From the NCBI RefSeq assembly GCF_030718935.1, contig NZ_CP132194.1, positions 124,001-188,000 of the forward strand: 64,000 nt of DNA, read 5' to 3'. Below the pieces are notes generated by a model. The model was given only the letters and a program-made list of their open reading frames with translations, had not been told where the DNA came from and did no database searches. Made by a program: the position numbers and the translations under genes. The DNA is from Psychrobacter sp. M13 (lineage in GTDB: Bacteria > Pseudomonadota > Gammaproteobacteria > Pseudomonadales > Moraxellaceae). The stretch's first letter is position 1, and each line of letters opens with the position of its first letter. This document shows, piece by piece, positions 63,972 through 64,000 of the stretch.

Positions 63972-64000
63972 ATGCAGTCCATCGGAGTGTTAATGGCTCA
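63972..64000 (+). CDS. possible start of a plus-strand gene cut by the window end
   Basis: ATG 63993 is preceded by GGAG at plausible spacing, and an in-frame ATG lies at 63972. Only the first few codons are inside the window, so the product cannot be judged. Divergent placement from the desaturase operon would suit a regulator such as the TetR-type DesT of Pseudomonas, but nothing in the sequence shows this. Confidence 0.3.

Overview
This 64 kb window looks like chromosomal backbone of a Moraxellaceae gammaproteobacterium, most likely Psychrobacter. The evidence is moderate-to-low G+C, AT-rich intergenic DNA, Asn/Ser/Asp-rich N-terminal extensions on several enzymes, and gene orders shared with Acinetobacter and Pseudomonas: argH / algR-like / hemC-hemD-hemX, gltA divergent from sdhCDAB-sucAB-lpd-sucCD, and galU-pgi-...-pgm. 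The genus call is inference. I see no rRNA, tRNA, CRISPR array, insertion sequence, prophage or integrase.

Layout. 1-5,260: start of an unidentified gene (minus strand), an ABC exporter, an EamA transporter, class I fructose-bisphosphate aldolase and a small exported protein. 5,260-9,740: thiC behind a TPP riboswitch, the YggX-type iron-trafficking protein and argH, all on the minus strand. 9,740-15,110: a decayed membrane-protein reading frame, an AlgR-like LytTR regulator, hemC, hemD, hemX and a thioesterase. 15,160-19,910: a RibB with a degenerate GTP cyclohydrolase II domain, rarA, a small HExxH protein and a lipoprotein. 19,938-35,490: almost the complete oxidative branch of the TCA cycle, with gltA transcribed away from sdhCDAB-sucAB-lpd-sucCD. 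35,700-41,260: the sugar-nucleotide block galU-pgi, a UDP-glucose-dehydrogenase-like protein without its catalytic residues, and a convergent phosphohexomutase.

41,470-49,230: mazG, an exported helix-hairpin-helix protein, pcnB with a very long basic tail, folK, panB, panC, rapZ and darP, all on the plus strand; folate and pantothenate synthesis cluster with RNA metabolism here. 49,260-57,210: dsbA (minus), ubiG, gph, an SDR oxidoreductase, a DksA/TraR zinc-finger protein, ompR (minus, no adjacent envZ) and tex. 57,340-64,000: an exported acidic protein, a saccharopine-dehydrogenase-like oxidoreductase, a 51-residue DUF1328-type membrane peptide, a pterin carbinolamine dehydratase, a small GNAT protein, and a fatty-acid desaturase behind its probable ferredoxin/flavin reductase partner.

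No defence island or obvious new multi-gene system is present. The points that stand out are: the catalytically empty UGD-like protein in the sugar-nucleotide block; the LytTR regulator whose usual partner-kinase position holds a broken reading frame; the RibB fusion whose second domain lacks its zinc cysteines; the repeated Arg-cluster tail of PcnB; and short tandem duplications (8-20 bp units) in many intergenic gaps, three of which share a TAAATACT core with 15-bp period. Starts were moved inward where a Shine-Dalgarno sequence or family alignment supported it; these choices are stated per gene.
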